DNA of 14,466 nt, from positions 1 through 14,466 of the forward strand of contig JAEZBR010000012.1 in assembly GCA_023426935.1 (NCBI GenBank), given 5' to 3'. The notes under the pieces are model-generated. The model did no database searches and was not told where the DNA came from. It was given only the letters and a program-made list of their open reading frames with translations. This DNA comes from Bacillota bacterium. Its GTDB lineage: Bacteria > Bacillota_I > Bacilli_A > Erysipelotrichales > Erysipelotrichaceae. Position numbers and translations under genes: made by a program. Positions 1 to 7,399 of the stretch are shown here, piece after piece (the stretch's first letter is position 1; each line of letters opens with the position of its first letter).

Positions 1-221
1 ATATGAACGGTCTCTTTGGTCCGCGGATTGATACCATCTCTTGCCGGTTTATGTTTAGCAACGAATTTGCCAAAGCCGGAAATATCGACTACGGTATCTT
101 TCTTAACCTGATCAACAATCTCTCCAAAAACAGTGTCGACAACTTCAGTAGCTACTTTTGAAGTTAATTGATACTTTTCTGATACTAACTTAACTAGATC
201 TTTTTTATTAAATTTTTCCAT
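1..221 (-). CDS. HU/IHF-family DNA-binding protein (C-terminus cut by window edge)
   Basis: Small basic nucleoid protein that binds and bends DNA as a dimer. The visible 73 residues begin MEKFNKKDLVKLVSEKYQLT and contain the family signature around residues 47-69: the turn D-I-S-GFGKF-V followed by a basic arm with R-x-G-x-NP-x-T. A family member is usually about 90-95 residues, so roughly 20 residues lie beyond the left edge. The start is set by an AGGAGG box (minus strand, about 236-229) eight bases before the ATG at 221. A good promoter lies just upstream, so the gene is probably transcribed alone and not as the tail of the esterase unit. HU versus another HU/IHF paralogue cannot be decided from this part. 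Confidence 0.93.
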   Translation of the reverse strand, partial: MEKFNKKDLVKLVSEKYQLTSKVATEVVDTVFGEIVDQVKKDTVVDISGFGKFVAKHKPARDGINPRTKETVH

Positions 222-253
222 CTAAAATTCCTCCTTTGCCTTGCAGCATTGAT

Positions 254-282
254 ATCATAATGGAAATAGGTCATTATTTCAA
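254..282 (-). promoter_or_regulatory. Sigma-A type promoter of the HU gene
   Basis: On the minus strand, TTGAAA (282-277) and TATGAT (259-254) are separated by exactly 17 bases. The predicted start is about 25 bases before the AGGAGG box of the HU gene. Both hexamers are close to consensus. Confidence 0.75.
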
Positions 283-298
283 CCCTAAATTCAAGCTT

Positions 299-331
299 TT
301 AACCATTTAAATTATGGAAAATTATGGTTAA
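299..331. repeat. 8-bp inverted repeat overlapping the esterase stop codon
   Basis: TTAACCAT at 299-306 and ATGGTTAA at 324-331 are perfect inverted copies around a 17-base loop. The right arm covers the esterase stop codon. The stem is A+T-rich and no T-run follows on the minus strand, so it is at best a weak terminator or an mRNA 3'-end stabiliser. Confidence 0.35.
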
Positions 332-1095
332 GAATCTTCGAGGATTTTTCCCATAAAGTACGTGATTTGTTTCTGCCACCAAGGCCAATCATGATCGACA
401 TCCTCACCCCAGTAATCAAACCAAGCGTTTTCGACCCCTTTGGATCTTAAAATCGCCGCTAACCGATCCATACTATGAATCATCGCTTCTTCCCACTTAC
501 CTTTACCTACACAGAAAACCATTTTGGATTGCCGATAAAGTTCCAAATAAGGATGATCCAAAGGCATGTTAGTCAGATAAGTCTCGATAGAATTTGCATA
601 AACTAAATCGTCCATGTAATCATGGAAAAAGAACTGGGCATTAAAAACACCGGATAAGGAAATTACCGAATCAAAGAGATCCGGCCGTCTAAAAAACATA
701 TTAGCCGCATGAGTAGCGCCCATACTGCAGCCAGTCGTCATCAGCTTCTGCGGTCTATCAGAATTATTCGCGATTCGATTATACTCCTGAATCCGCGGAT
801 ACAATTCGTCACAGATATAATGATAGAATTTTTCAATCTGTTCGGAACGAATACGATTATCCTGATCAGTGGCTGACCAACTCTCGGCATCGATACTGTC
901 TACACAGAATAATTGAATCTGCTTAGCATCGATAAACGGTTCCAACGCATCGACCATATGAAAGTTCTCATAGTCATAAAAGTGACCGTTCTGCGGAGCA
1001 AAAACGATGATCGGCTTTCCAGCCTGACCATAGATCTTATACTCCATATCCCGCTGTAAAACTTTACTGGGTTCCTTGTGATATTCAGTTTTCAT
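328..1095 (-). CDS. Esterase-family alpha/beta hydrolase
   Basis: A 255-residue cytoplasmic protein with no signal peptide, resembling the putative esterase family (PF00756, esterase D/antigen 85 fold). The nucleophile elbow G-C-S-M-G lies at residues 122-126 with Ser124. A candidate catalytic His235 lies in the C-terminal stretch D-V-D-H-D-W-P-W-W, which resembles the H-x-W ending of this family. The acid residue is not obvious. A longer reading from a TTG at 1119 is possible, but the ATG at 1095 is preceded by GGAG five bases upstream and sits 2 nt after the stop of the ATP-grasp gene, so I use it. The tight spacing suggests co-transcription and a joint pathway. The substrate is unknown; an acyl ester or thioester made by or with the ATP-grasp product is a guess. 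Confidence 0.85.
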   Translation of the reverse strand: MKTEYHKEPSKVLQRDMEYKIYGQAGKPIIVFAPQNGHFYDYENFHMVDALEPFIDAKQIQLFCVDSIDAESWSATDQDNRIRSEQIEKFYHYICDELYPRIQEYNRIANNSDRPQKLMTTGCSMGATHAANMFFRRPDLFDSVISLSGVFNAQFFFHDYMDDLVYANSIETYLTNMPLDHPYLELYRQSKMVFCVGKGKWEEAMIHSMDRLAAILRSKGVENAWFDYWGEDVDHDWPWWQKQITYFMGKILEDS

Positions 1096-1097
1096 AA

Positions 1098-2282
1098 TTA
1101 CTCCATGATATAGCGGCAATAAGGCTGAATATCTTCTTCATCCTTGAAACGGGCTAAGAAAAATTCGTCGCCCATCGCAACCGCTAAGATTTCCGGCATC
1201 CGATCATGCCATACTAACTGTTTAGTGTACTGCAATAAAATATCCGAGGGCGAATGTTGATATATTCCCCCATCTCTTCGGCCAACATAGACAACGAAGT
1301 ATTCCTTGTCCTTCTTAGGCTCTAAATAAAGGTTTCTGGTGACCATTTGGGCATAGATATCATAGATATCGATATTGTCCGAAAAGTCCATCATATCCGG
1401 AGTATAGCCTCCTGGCGGCCTTTCATTCACTTCTAGGCCACAAATCGTGCCTTTGAGACCTAAACCAGGTTTATCTTTGCTCAAGCGGAAGTATTCATTA
1501 TGGAAAAAACGGCCTCTAATTCCGAACGATTTAACTACTCTGGTTCCGATCTCAAATAAATCGTCGGGAATAACCCGATTATTCCAATAGGAAACACTTT
1601 GTCCCTGATTAACCACATCCATAATCTGCTGGGGGAAGACATGATTGGTGGAAAAGATAATCTGACCTGTCTGATTGACAATTCCGTCAAACGAAATTAA
1701 ATCCCCTTCGACAAATTCTTCAAGGATATATTCTTCTTTTCCTTTATGATCATAGAAATTCTGTAACTCTTCTAAATTATTCAACTTATGCGTATCACTC
1801 GCACCGACGCCTTTAACTGGTTTGACAATCAAAGGGTAGCCTACTTCGTTTGCGAATAATACCGCTTCTTCTAAATTATTCAATAACCGATACCTAGCGG
1901 TAGGAACATTTGCCTGGGCATAAAACTTCTTCATTAAAGCCTTATTCTGATAGTTGGCAATCGTATCGGTCTTCGGACCGGTGGTGATATTAAAATCGGT
2001 TCGTAAACGCGCATCCTGATCCATCCAAAACTCATTGTTAGATTCCAACCAATCGATATGTCCGTATTTAAAAGTAAAGAAACCGACAGCTCTTAACATC
2101 TGCTGATAATCCTGCATATTATTGACCCGATAATACTCCGTTAAGGAATTTTTCAATTCCGGTTTCAATGAATCATAGTAATCCTGCCCGATGCCTAAAA
2201 CATTGACCCCTCTTTTTTTCAAGCGGTCGCAAAAGTTCCAATAGGTTTTAGGAAACGAGGGTGAGATAAAGATAAAGTTCAT
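1098..2282 (-). CDS. ATP-grasp domain ligase-like protein
   Basis: A 394-residue soluble protein with ATP-grasp architecture. Residues 1-110 form a pre-ATP-grasp domain beginning MNFIFISPSFPKTYW. The ATP-binding lysine region PLIVKPVKGVGAS is at 150-162, the hinge-like ILEEFVEGD at 186-194, and the metal-binding motif E-V-N-E-R-P-P-G-G at 284-292 (Glu284, Asn286, Arg288). Enzymes with this fold activate a carboxylate as acyl-phosphate and join it to an amine or other nucleophile. The particular ligase is not recognisable. An in-frame ATG at 2315 would add 11 residues, but a likely -10 box (2310-2305) lies downstream of it. The ATG at 2282 has AAGAAGG about eight bases upstream and gives the usual family N-terminus. 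The gene ends 2 nt before the esterase start. Confidence 0.85.
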   Translation of the reverse strand: MNFIFISPSFPKTYWNFCDRLKKRGVNVLGIGQDYYDSLKPELKNSLTEYYRVNNMQDYQQMLRAVGFFTFKYGHIDWLESNNEFWMDQDARLRTDFNITTGPKTDTIANYQNKALMKKFYAQANVPTARYRLLNNLEEAVLFANEVGYPLIVKPVKGVGASDTHKLNNLEELQNFYDHKGKEEYILEEFVEGDLISFDGIVNQTGQIIFSTNHVFPQQIMDVVNQGQSVSYWNNRVIPDDLFEIGTRVVKSFGIRGRFFHNEYFRLSKDKPGLGLKGTICGLEVNERPPGGYTPDMMDFSDNIDIYDIYAQMVTRNLYLEPKKDKEYFVVYVGRRDGGIYQHSPSDILLQYTKQLVWHDRMPEILAVAMGDEFFLARFKDEEDIQPYCRYIME

Positions 2283-2304
2283 TTGGTCTACCTTCTTTCT
2301 TACT

Positions 2305-2310
2305 ATTATA
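2305..2310 (-). promoter_or_regulatory. Candidate -10 box for the ATP-grasp/esterase unit
   Basis: A perfect TATAAT lies on the minus strand 23 bases before the chosen ATG, after the secDF terminator candidate. The -35 region is only a T-rich tract, so the promoter is supported mainly by the -10 and its position. Confidence 0.45.
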
Positions 2311-2326
2311 CTCATTGCCTGTTTAG

Positions 2327-2353
2327 AAAAAAAGTCTCTACTTTGCAGTAAAG
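2327..2353 (-). terminator. Weak intrinsic terminator after secDF
   Basis: On the minus strand CTTTAC (2353-2348) pairs with GTAGAG (2341-2336), with one U-G wobble, around a 6-base loop. Two bases and then seven T residues (2333-2327) follow. The stem is only 6 bp, so efficiency is uncertain, but the position between secDF and the next promoter is right. Confidence 0.5.
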
Positions 2354-2363
2354 GCTTAGATGT

Positions 2364-4688
2364 TTAACGAATATCGTTGATTCCGGGGATTGAATATTCT
2401 TCAATCTCATCATGCTTACGGACTTTCTTCTTCTTGATCTTCTTTGGTTTCTCATGCGTTTTAATCAGATACCAAATCTGCATCGAAATGAAAGTTGAAG
2501 AGATAGAGCCGGATACTAACCCGACTAGTAAGGCAAAGGTGAAGGTAAAGATTGAACTGCTACCTAAAACTAACAGTGCCAAGACCGGCAAGATTGTCGT
2601 AATCGTCGAAGAGATTGTTCGGGTGAAGCTCATACTCAAAGTCTTATTGACTAAGCTATATAACTCTTGTTTATTCAACTGATGATCAATCGTCTTCTGT
2701 TCCTCACGTAGCCGGTCAAAGACGACAATGGAGTTATTGATTGAATAACCGATGATGGCTAAGAAGACCGCAATCAGGTTGGAATTAATCTCAAACCCGG
2801 CAATCGCAAAGACACAGAAAACCATCACAATATCATGAATCAGAGAAACAATACATCCGATGGCGGTATCCCAACGGAAACGAATAGAGATATAAACCAA
2901 CATACATACCCAGGCCAGTAAAGTAAGATAAATCGCATTCTGGACTAAACTGCGTCCGACCGTCGGCGTAACGACAGAATCCGAAGCTTCATGACCGTAG
3001 TATTCGGCAAGGGATGCTTTTAATGTGGTTAAGGAATCCGAATCGATTGCTTCTTTGATGGTAACCGAAGCCCCGTTGTTGTTATCACCGGTTAACTGTA
3101 CTCGGCTTTGGGTATAACCTAAGCTTTCAAATTCCGCCTTAACTGCTTCCGTAGTCAAAGTCTCATCGGAAGTAATCGTAATTCTCGTTCCGCTGGAGAA
3201 ATCGATTCCCAGATTCAAAACCGCTTCGTTGTTAGCTTTTCGAACTCCGAATAAAACTAAGAACAATACTAAGATAATACAGGAAACGGAAACGAAATAC
3301 TTAGACAGCTTCATGAAATTAACTTTTCTAAAGGGATTCTGATAAGTTGATTTCTCACCCTTGGTCAAATTTGGCACTAATTTTGTCTTAACATTAAACC
3401 AACTTAATTTGTGCTCCAAAACTTTAGACTTGCCCAATTCGCTCATTAAGAATCGTAAGAATAAAATACTGATCAAAGCCGTGCAGACTAAAGAAACCAT
3501 TAACATGGTCGCGAAACCTTTAACGGATCCGGTCCCAAAGATATACATGATAAAGGCAGCGATGAAAGTCGTTAACTGCGCATCAACAATAGCGGATAAA
3601 GACATCTTCTGACTGTTGGAAATAGCCGTGTCTAACGGTCTACCCGCATACAGTTCTTCTTTCAAACGTTCAAAGGTAATGATATTGGAATCGACTGACA
3701 TACCGACGCCTAAGACCAACGCCGCAATTCCCGGTAGCGTAAAGACGCCACCCATTAATTTATAAATTCCTAATACCGCAAAGACATAGAAAGCCAAGGT
3801 ACAGGCCGAAATTATTCCCGGTACCCGGTAACGAATAATCATAAATAACATTACTAATAAGATTCCGATTCCGCCGGCAACCATCGTCTTCTGATAAGCC
3901 GAGGTTCCTAATTCCGCCGAAACGACATTGGAATATATTTCCGTCAGTTTGACCGGTAACGAACCGGAATTGATTAGATTGGCTAAAGTTCTAGCCGTTG
4001 AATCCGTGAAGTTGCCTGAGATAATCGCATCTCCGGAAATCCCGGACGAAACCGTCGCGGCAGATACATAAGCCGGCGTTCCGCCAGCCTGGGCGACCGC
4101 TAATTCTTTGGCATAGCTATCGGTATCCGGATCGAAATCCAACCAAACGACCATTGTCTTGTCGGTTGAACTTGCTAAAGTCGAAGTAACTTGATAGAAA
4201 GTGGTCTGATCCTTAATTTTCAAGGAAACGACCGGTTCCCCATTCTCATATCCCAATGAAGCTCCGCCCTCTTCCAAAACGGAGGCATCCATTAATAAAT
4301 TATCGCTGCTGTCTCTAAAAGTAAGATTAGCCGTACTGGAGATTACCGTTCTGGCCTCATCCTGATCCTTTACGCCGGCTAACTGAACCCGAATCTGATT
4401 ATCACCCTCAATAGTGATCTCCGGTTCACTGACGCCCAAGACATTGATTCTTTTTTGAATACTGGAAACGACCGCACTCATTTCCGGTAATTCACCGTCT
4501 TCACTTAATGGTGAAACCTGATAGGCAATTTCGAATCCTCCTTGAAGATCCAGTCCCAGATTCATGCTCTTGATTATGGTCTGGGCAAAACAAGCCACTA
4601 AGGTTACTACAACCACTAAGGTAATACATAAGAGATAAAAATGTGATTTGGTACTATGCTTTTTCACATTTACTGGCTGCTTTTTCAT
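2364..4688 (-). CDS. secDF: Fused SecDF protein-export membrane protein
   Basis: A 774-residue RND-type membrane protein that uses the proton motive force to help SecYEG complete translocation. The SecD half has a first membrane segment at about 17-36, the LGLDLQGG motif at 44-51, an extracytoplasmic P1 region at about 52-265, then a membrane bundle with GMSVDSNIITFERLKEE at about 329-345. The SecF half starts with a membrane segment at about 464-481, then LGIDFSSGT at 493-501 and a final bundle with GYSINNSIVVFDRLREE at 647-663. The end is a Lys-rich cytoplasmic tail (about 745-758). Fusion of SecD and SecF in one chain is as in Bacillus subtilis (about 740 residues). Its ATG overlaps the TGA of the preceding small gene (ATGA), indicating translational coupling. 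An extra stretch, about 415-460, links the two halves. Confidence 0.97.
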   Translation of the reverse strand: MKKQPVNVKKHSTKSHFYLLCITLVVVVTLVACFAQTIIKSMNLGLDLQGGFEIAYQVSPLSEDGELPEMSAVVSSIQKRINVLGVSEPEITIEGDNQIRVQLAGVKDQDEARTVISSTANLTFRDSSDNLLMDASVLEEGGASLGYENGEPVVSLKIKDQTTFYQVTSTLASSTDKTMVVWLDFDPDTDSYAKELAVAQAGGTPAYVSAATVSSGISGDAIISGNFTDSTARTLANLINSGSLPVKLTEIYSNVVSAELGTSAYQKTMVAGGIGILLVMLFMIIRYRVPGIISACTLAFYVFAVLGIYKLMGGVFTLPGIAALVLGVGMSVDSNIITFERLKEELYAGRPLDTAISNSQKMSLSAIVDAQLTTFIAAFIMYIFGTGSVKGFATMLMVSLVCTALISILFLRFLMSELGKSKVLEHKLSWFNVKTKLVPNLTKGEKSTYQNPFRKVNFMKLSKYFVSVSCIILVLFLVLFGVRKANNEAVLNLGIDFSSGTRITITSDETLTTEAVKAEFESLGYTQSRVQLTGDNNNGASVTIKEAIDSDSLTTLKASLAEYYGHEASDSVVTPTVGRSLVQNAIYLTLLAWVCMLVYISIRFRWDTAIGCIVSLIHDIVMVFCVFAIAGFEINSNLIAVFLAIIGYSINNSIVVFDRLREEQKTIDHQLNKQELYSLVNKTLSMSFTRTISSTITTILPVLALLVLGSSSIFTFTFALLVGLVSGSISSTFISMQIWYLIKTHEKPKKIKKKKVRKHDEIEEYSIPGINDIR

Positions 4689-4975
4689 TGGTTTTTTCCT
4701 CCTAAAAGTAAATCCTGATACTCATCGATCCCCTGATATCCGCCTTCCGTCAAGGCTAGGCGGGTTAAGGTAATTACAACTTCTTCGGCTGAGATATTGA
4801 AGATATCTTTAACCGCTTCCGAAGCATGTATAGGAACTTGGTCGTGCCATTTCCCATGATACAGTGCATATTTGAAATCGATTAGGGAGAGCTGCGGTAA
4901 TTCCTCTTTGCGTAAGATATTCAGTTTTAAAGCTAAAGCATATTCGATCTCCGAATTATTACATCGCTCTTCCAT
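4685..4975 (-). CDS. ComN-like post-transcriptional regulator
   Basis: A 96-residue soluble protein without membrane segments. Residues about 14-70 (helical, with L-x-L-I-D-F-K-Y-A-L-Y-H-G-K-W and a following D-I-F-N-I-S-A-E-E-V) fit the post-transcriptional regulator family (PF13797) that includes B. subtilis ComN (YrzD). ComN acts on comE operon mRNA and the gene lies in the secDF neighbourhood there too, which supports the call. The start at 4975 is preceded by AAAGGTG about eight bases upstream and by a good promoter. The 4-bp ATGA overlap with secDF implies coupled synthesis. A regulatory target here is unknown; similarity is judged by eye. Confidence 0.7.
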   Translation of the reverse strand: MEERCNNSEIEYALALKLNILRKEELPQLSLIDFKYALYHGKWHDQVPIHASEAVKDIFNISAEEVVITLTRLALTEGGYQGIDEYQDLLLGGKNQ

Positions 4976-5003
4976 ACTTTTCGCACCTTTCGTCTAATCA
5001 TAA

Positions 5004-5032
5004 ATTATAAGAGAACCTAAGCAAAATTACAA
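5004..5032 (-). promoter_or_regulatory. Promoter of the comN-secDF pair
   Basis: On the minus strand, TTGTAA (5032-5027) and TATAAT (5009-5004) are 17 bases apart. The -35 box lies 9 bases after the murD stop and the predicted start is about 20-25 bases before the ComN-like ATG. This gives comN-secDF expression independent of the division cluster, although no terminator is visible after murD. Confidence 0.7.
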
Positions 5033-5040
5033 TCTGACTT

Positions 5041-6363
5041 TTACCTCTCCGAAGCCTTTTTTAACTGAATTATGGCCTTTTTGAACAGCTCGCCCCTAAC
5101 TTCGTAATTGGGGAATTGATCCCAACTGGCACAAGCCGGTGATAATAAGACAATCTCACCCTTTTTTGCCATTTTGACCGCTTCCGCTATTGCCTGATCC
5201 ATATTATCGACCACAATCGCTCTAGGATCCAATTGTTTTAGCTGCTCTTTGGTCGCCCCGAAGACATACATTTGTTTAATTTTACTTAGATAAGGTCTTA
5301 AGCCTTCAAAACTCAAATGCTTATCGTAACCACCCGCTAATAAATGAATCGGCTGTTCGAAGGCTTTTAAGGCTACAATCGTTGCATCCACATTGGTACC
5401 TTTGGAATCGTTATAATATTTGACTCCGTTAATCTCGGTAACATATTCGATGCGATGTTCGACGCCTTTGAAGGAATGAAGAACTTTCGCAATCTGCTCT
5501 GGAGTACAACCCATTAAATAAGCCATCCCCGAAGCAATCAATGCGTTCTGCAGATTATGCTTCCCAGGTAAAGAGAATTGATCAAGGCGGAATAGTTCTT
5601 CGTCATTATAATAAGCTTTGCCATCTTCGATATGTAAAGGTACATCGTTTCTTTCCAAAGAAAAATCGATCACGGTGGCCGGAATGTTCTGACAATACTT
5701 CATTACTTCCGGATCATCGACATTTCTTAAGAAATAATCTTCCTTGGTTTGTTGTTTATAAACTAAAGTCTTAGCCTGATAATAACGCTCTAGGGTTCCA
5801 AAATAATCCAAGTGATCAGGTGTTAAATTAATAATGACGGAAACTTTTGGTTTGAAACTCTCGGTACCTAATAATTGAAATGCCGCGATTTCTAAGGCAA
5901 CATTTTTAGAAACATTGCCATCCTGATAAACATAATCGCATAAAGAGTGTCCGATATTACCGGCAGTAATACTTTTAGAATCGTTCGCTTTTAAAATCTG
6001 ACCTAATATCGTTGTGGTCGTGGTTTTTCCGTTAGTACCCGTTACCGCTCCAATCTTTAGCTTAGTTCCATACTTTGTTGCGATCTCTATTTCGTTATAC
6101 ATTTTATAACCGGCATCGCAAAAATACTTTACAAACGGCGTATCATATTTTATCCCGGGGTTCTTAACAATTAGATCATATTTCAATTCTTTCAATTTAT
6201 CCGGATGACCATTAGGAAAAACTTTGATTCCTAATTCTTCTAATTCACGCTGCTGTTCAATCTTACCTAAATCCGTCAGATATACTTCATAACCTTGTGA
6301 ATTTAAAAGTCTTGCTGCTCCGCATCCGGAGATAGCCCCGCCGATAATTAACACTTTCTTCAT
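5041..6363 (-). CDS. murD: UDP-N-acetylmuramoyl-L-alanine--D-glutamate ligase MurD
   Basis: A cytoplasmic Mur ligase of 440 residues that adds D-glutamate to UDP-MurNAc-L-Ala using ATP. Domain 1 (1-95) begins with a Rossmann-like KKVLIIGGAISGCGAARLL. The ATP loop GTNGKTTTT is at 109-117. The central domain holds Glu158 (LEIAAFQL, 157-164) and NLTPDHLDYFGT (179-190) with His183. The C-terminal domain carries HRIEYV (303-308), YNDSKGTN (317-324) and LLAGGYDK (341-348), all MurD hallmarks. Length is normal. One oddity is EIAAFQL, where MurD proteins usually read E-L-S-S-F-Q-L. The ATG shares one base with the mraY stop (TAATG), so translation is coupled to mraY. Confidence 0.97.
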   Translation of the reverse strand: MKKVLIIGGAISGCGAARLLNSQGYEVYLTDLGKIEQQRELEELGIKVFPNGHPDKLKELKYDLIVKNPGIKYDTPFVKYFCDAGYKMYNEIEIATKYGTKLKIGAVTGTNGKTTTTTILGQILKANDSKSITAGNIGHSLCDYVYQDGNVSKNVALEIAAFQLLGTESFKPKVSVIINLTPDHLDYFGTLERYYQAKTLVYKQQTKEDYFLRNVDDPEVMKYCQNIPATVIDFSLERNDVPLHIEDGKAYYNDEELFRLDQFSLPGKHNLQNALIASGMAYLMGCTPEQIAKVLHSFKGVEHRIEYVTEINGVKYYNDSKGTNVDATIVALKAFEQPIHLLAGGYDKHLSFEGLRPYLSKIKQMYVFGATKEQLKQLDPRAIVVDNMDQAIAEAVKMAKKGEIVLLSPACASWDQFPNYEVRGELFKKAIIQLKKASER

Positions 6364-7331
6364 TAAGCCATCATCCCCATAAAGATTCCGATTACACTAA
6401 GTAAGGCTCCAACTAGCCAAAATCTTCTAACGACCGTTGTTTCTTTCATTCCGCCTAATTCAAAATGATGATGTAATGGAGCCATTCTAAATACTCTTTT
6501 ACCATGGGAAAGTTTAAAATAACCGACCTGAATAACGACTGATAACATCTCTGCCAAGAAAACCCCGCCAATGATTAATAACGATAGTTCTTGTTTCAAA
6601 ACCATTGCGGAAGCCGCTAAAATCCCACCTAATGCTAAAGAACCGGTGTCCCCCATCATGACTTTAGCCGGATATTTGTTATAGTAGAGATAACCGATTA
6701 AAGCACCTATCAGGCTCGATAATAAAACCGCAACGCCTTGATTGCCTGCTTTATAAGCAAACAATACATAAGGAACTAAGGCAAAACACATCAGACCGGA
6801 ACAAAGTCCATCCATACCATCCGCAAAATTGACCGCATTGGTTTCGCCGGTAAACATCACAAAAACTAAGACAGCATAAAACCAGCCGAAGTTAACGATG
6901 ATATGGGTAAACGGAATAATAACTTCCGTCGGTTCAAACTGAATATAAACGAGGAAAAAGATAATTGCCAAAATTGATTGCAATAACAATTTGAACTTGG
7001 GTTTTAGCCCATCATTGTTATGTTTTATTACCACCAAGAAGTCATCCCAGAAACCAATCAGACCATAACCGATAAAGGCTAAAATCACAATCAGAAATTC
7101 CGGATCCATAAAACTCTTGGGAGTCAGAATCAAGGTTACGATTAAGGTAATTAAGATAAAACCGATTCCCCCCATAATCGGGGTTCCCTGTTTTTTCAAA
7201 TGCGACTTTGGACCATCAAGTCTGATTGATTGTCCAAAATGCCATTTATGTAAGTATTTAATCAAAACGGGCATCAATAATAAACTTGATACTCCCGCTA
7301 TCACGACCGCTAAGATGATTCTAAGAAGCAT
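6363..7331 (-). CDS. mraY: Phospho-N-acetylmuramoyl-pentapeptide transferase MraY
   Basis: An integral membrane enzyme (322 residues, about ten membrane segments) that transfers phospho-MurNAc-pentapeptide to undecaprenyl phosphate, giving lipid I. Signatures: GTPIMGGIGF at 49-58, catalytic Asp pair D96-D97 in GFWDDF, NAVNFADGMDGL at 165-176, MGDTGS at 226-231, and the nucleotide-site MAPLHHHFELGG at 283-294. The start at 7331 is supported by a GGGAGG box seven bases upstream and an N-terminal membrane segment starting at residue 3. It is preceded by its own extended -10 promoter and followed by murD with a 1-bp overlap. Confidence 0.97.
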   Translation of the reverse strand: MLLRIILAVVIAGVSSLLLMPVLIKYLHKWHFGQSIRLDGPKSHLKKQGTPIMGGIGFILITLIVTLILTPKSFMDPEFLIVILAFIGYGLIGFWDDFLVVIKHNNDGLKPKFKLLLQSILAIIFFLVYIQFEPTEVIIPFTHIIVNFGWFYAVLVFVMFTGETNAVNFADGMDGLCSGLMCFALVPYVLFAYKAGNQGVAVLLSSLIGALIGYLYYNKYPAKVMMGDTGSLALGGILAASAMVLKQELSLLIIGGVFLAEMLSVVIQVGYFKLSHGKRVFRMAPLHHHFELGGMKETTVVRRFWLVGALLSVIGIFMGMMA

Positions 7332-7352
7332 TCTTTGATCCTCCCACTAGTT

Positions 7353-7391
7353 ATCCGTAAACGTCTAAGATTATAACACTCATCAACGGAT
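7353..7391. repeat. Inverted repeat flanking the mraY -10 box
   Basis: ATCCGT (7353-7358) and ACGGAT (7386-7391) are perfect 6-bp inverted copies placed on both sides of the mraY promoter core. They could be operator half-sites or an RNA stem, or chance: a 6-bp match is short. Confidence 0.25.
7370..7378 (-). promoter_or_regulatory. Extended -10 promoter before mraY
   Basis: On the minus strand the sequence TGTTATAAT (7378-7370) is a perfect extended -10 (TG-N-TATAAT). The -35 position is poor, as is common for extended -10 promoters. It lies in the 68-bp gap between the PBP gene and mraY, about 40 bases before the mraY ATG. It would let mraY-murD be transcribed apart from mraZ control. Confidence 0.55.
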
Positions 7392-7399
7392 TTAGCACC

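Noticed and set aside
1096..1119. Longer start (TTG at 1119) for the esterase
   Set aside because: The ATG at 1095 has a GGAG box at good spacing and avoids overlap with the ATP-grasp stop.
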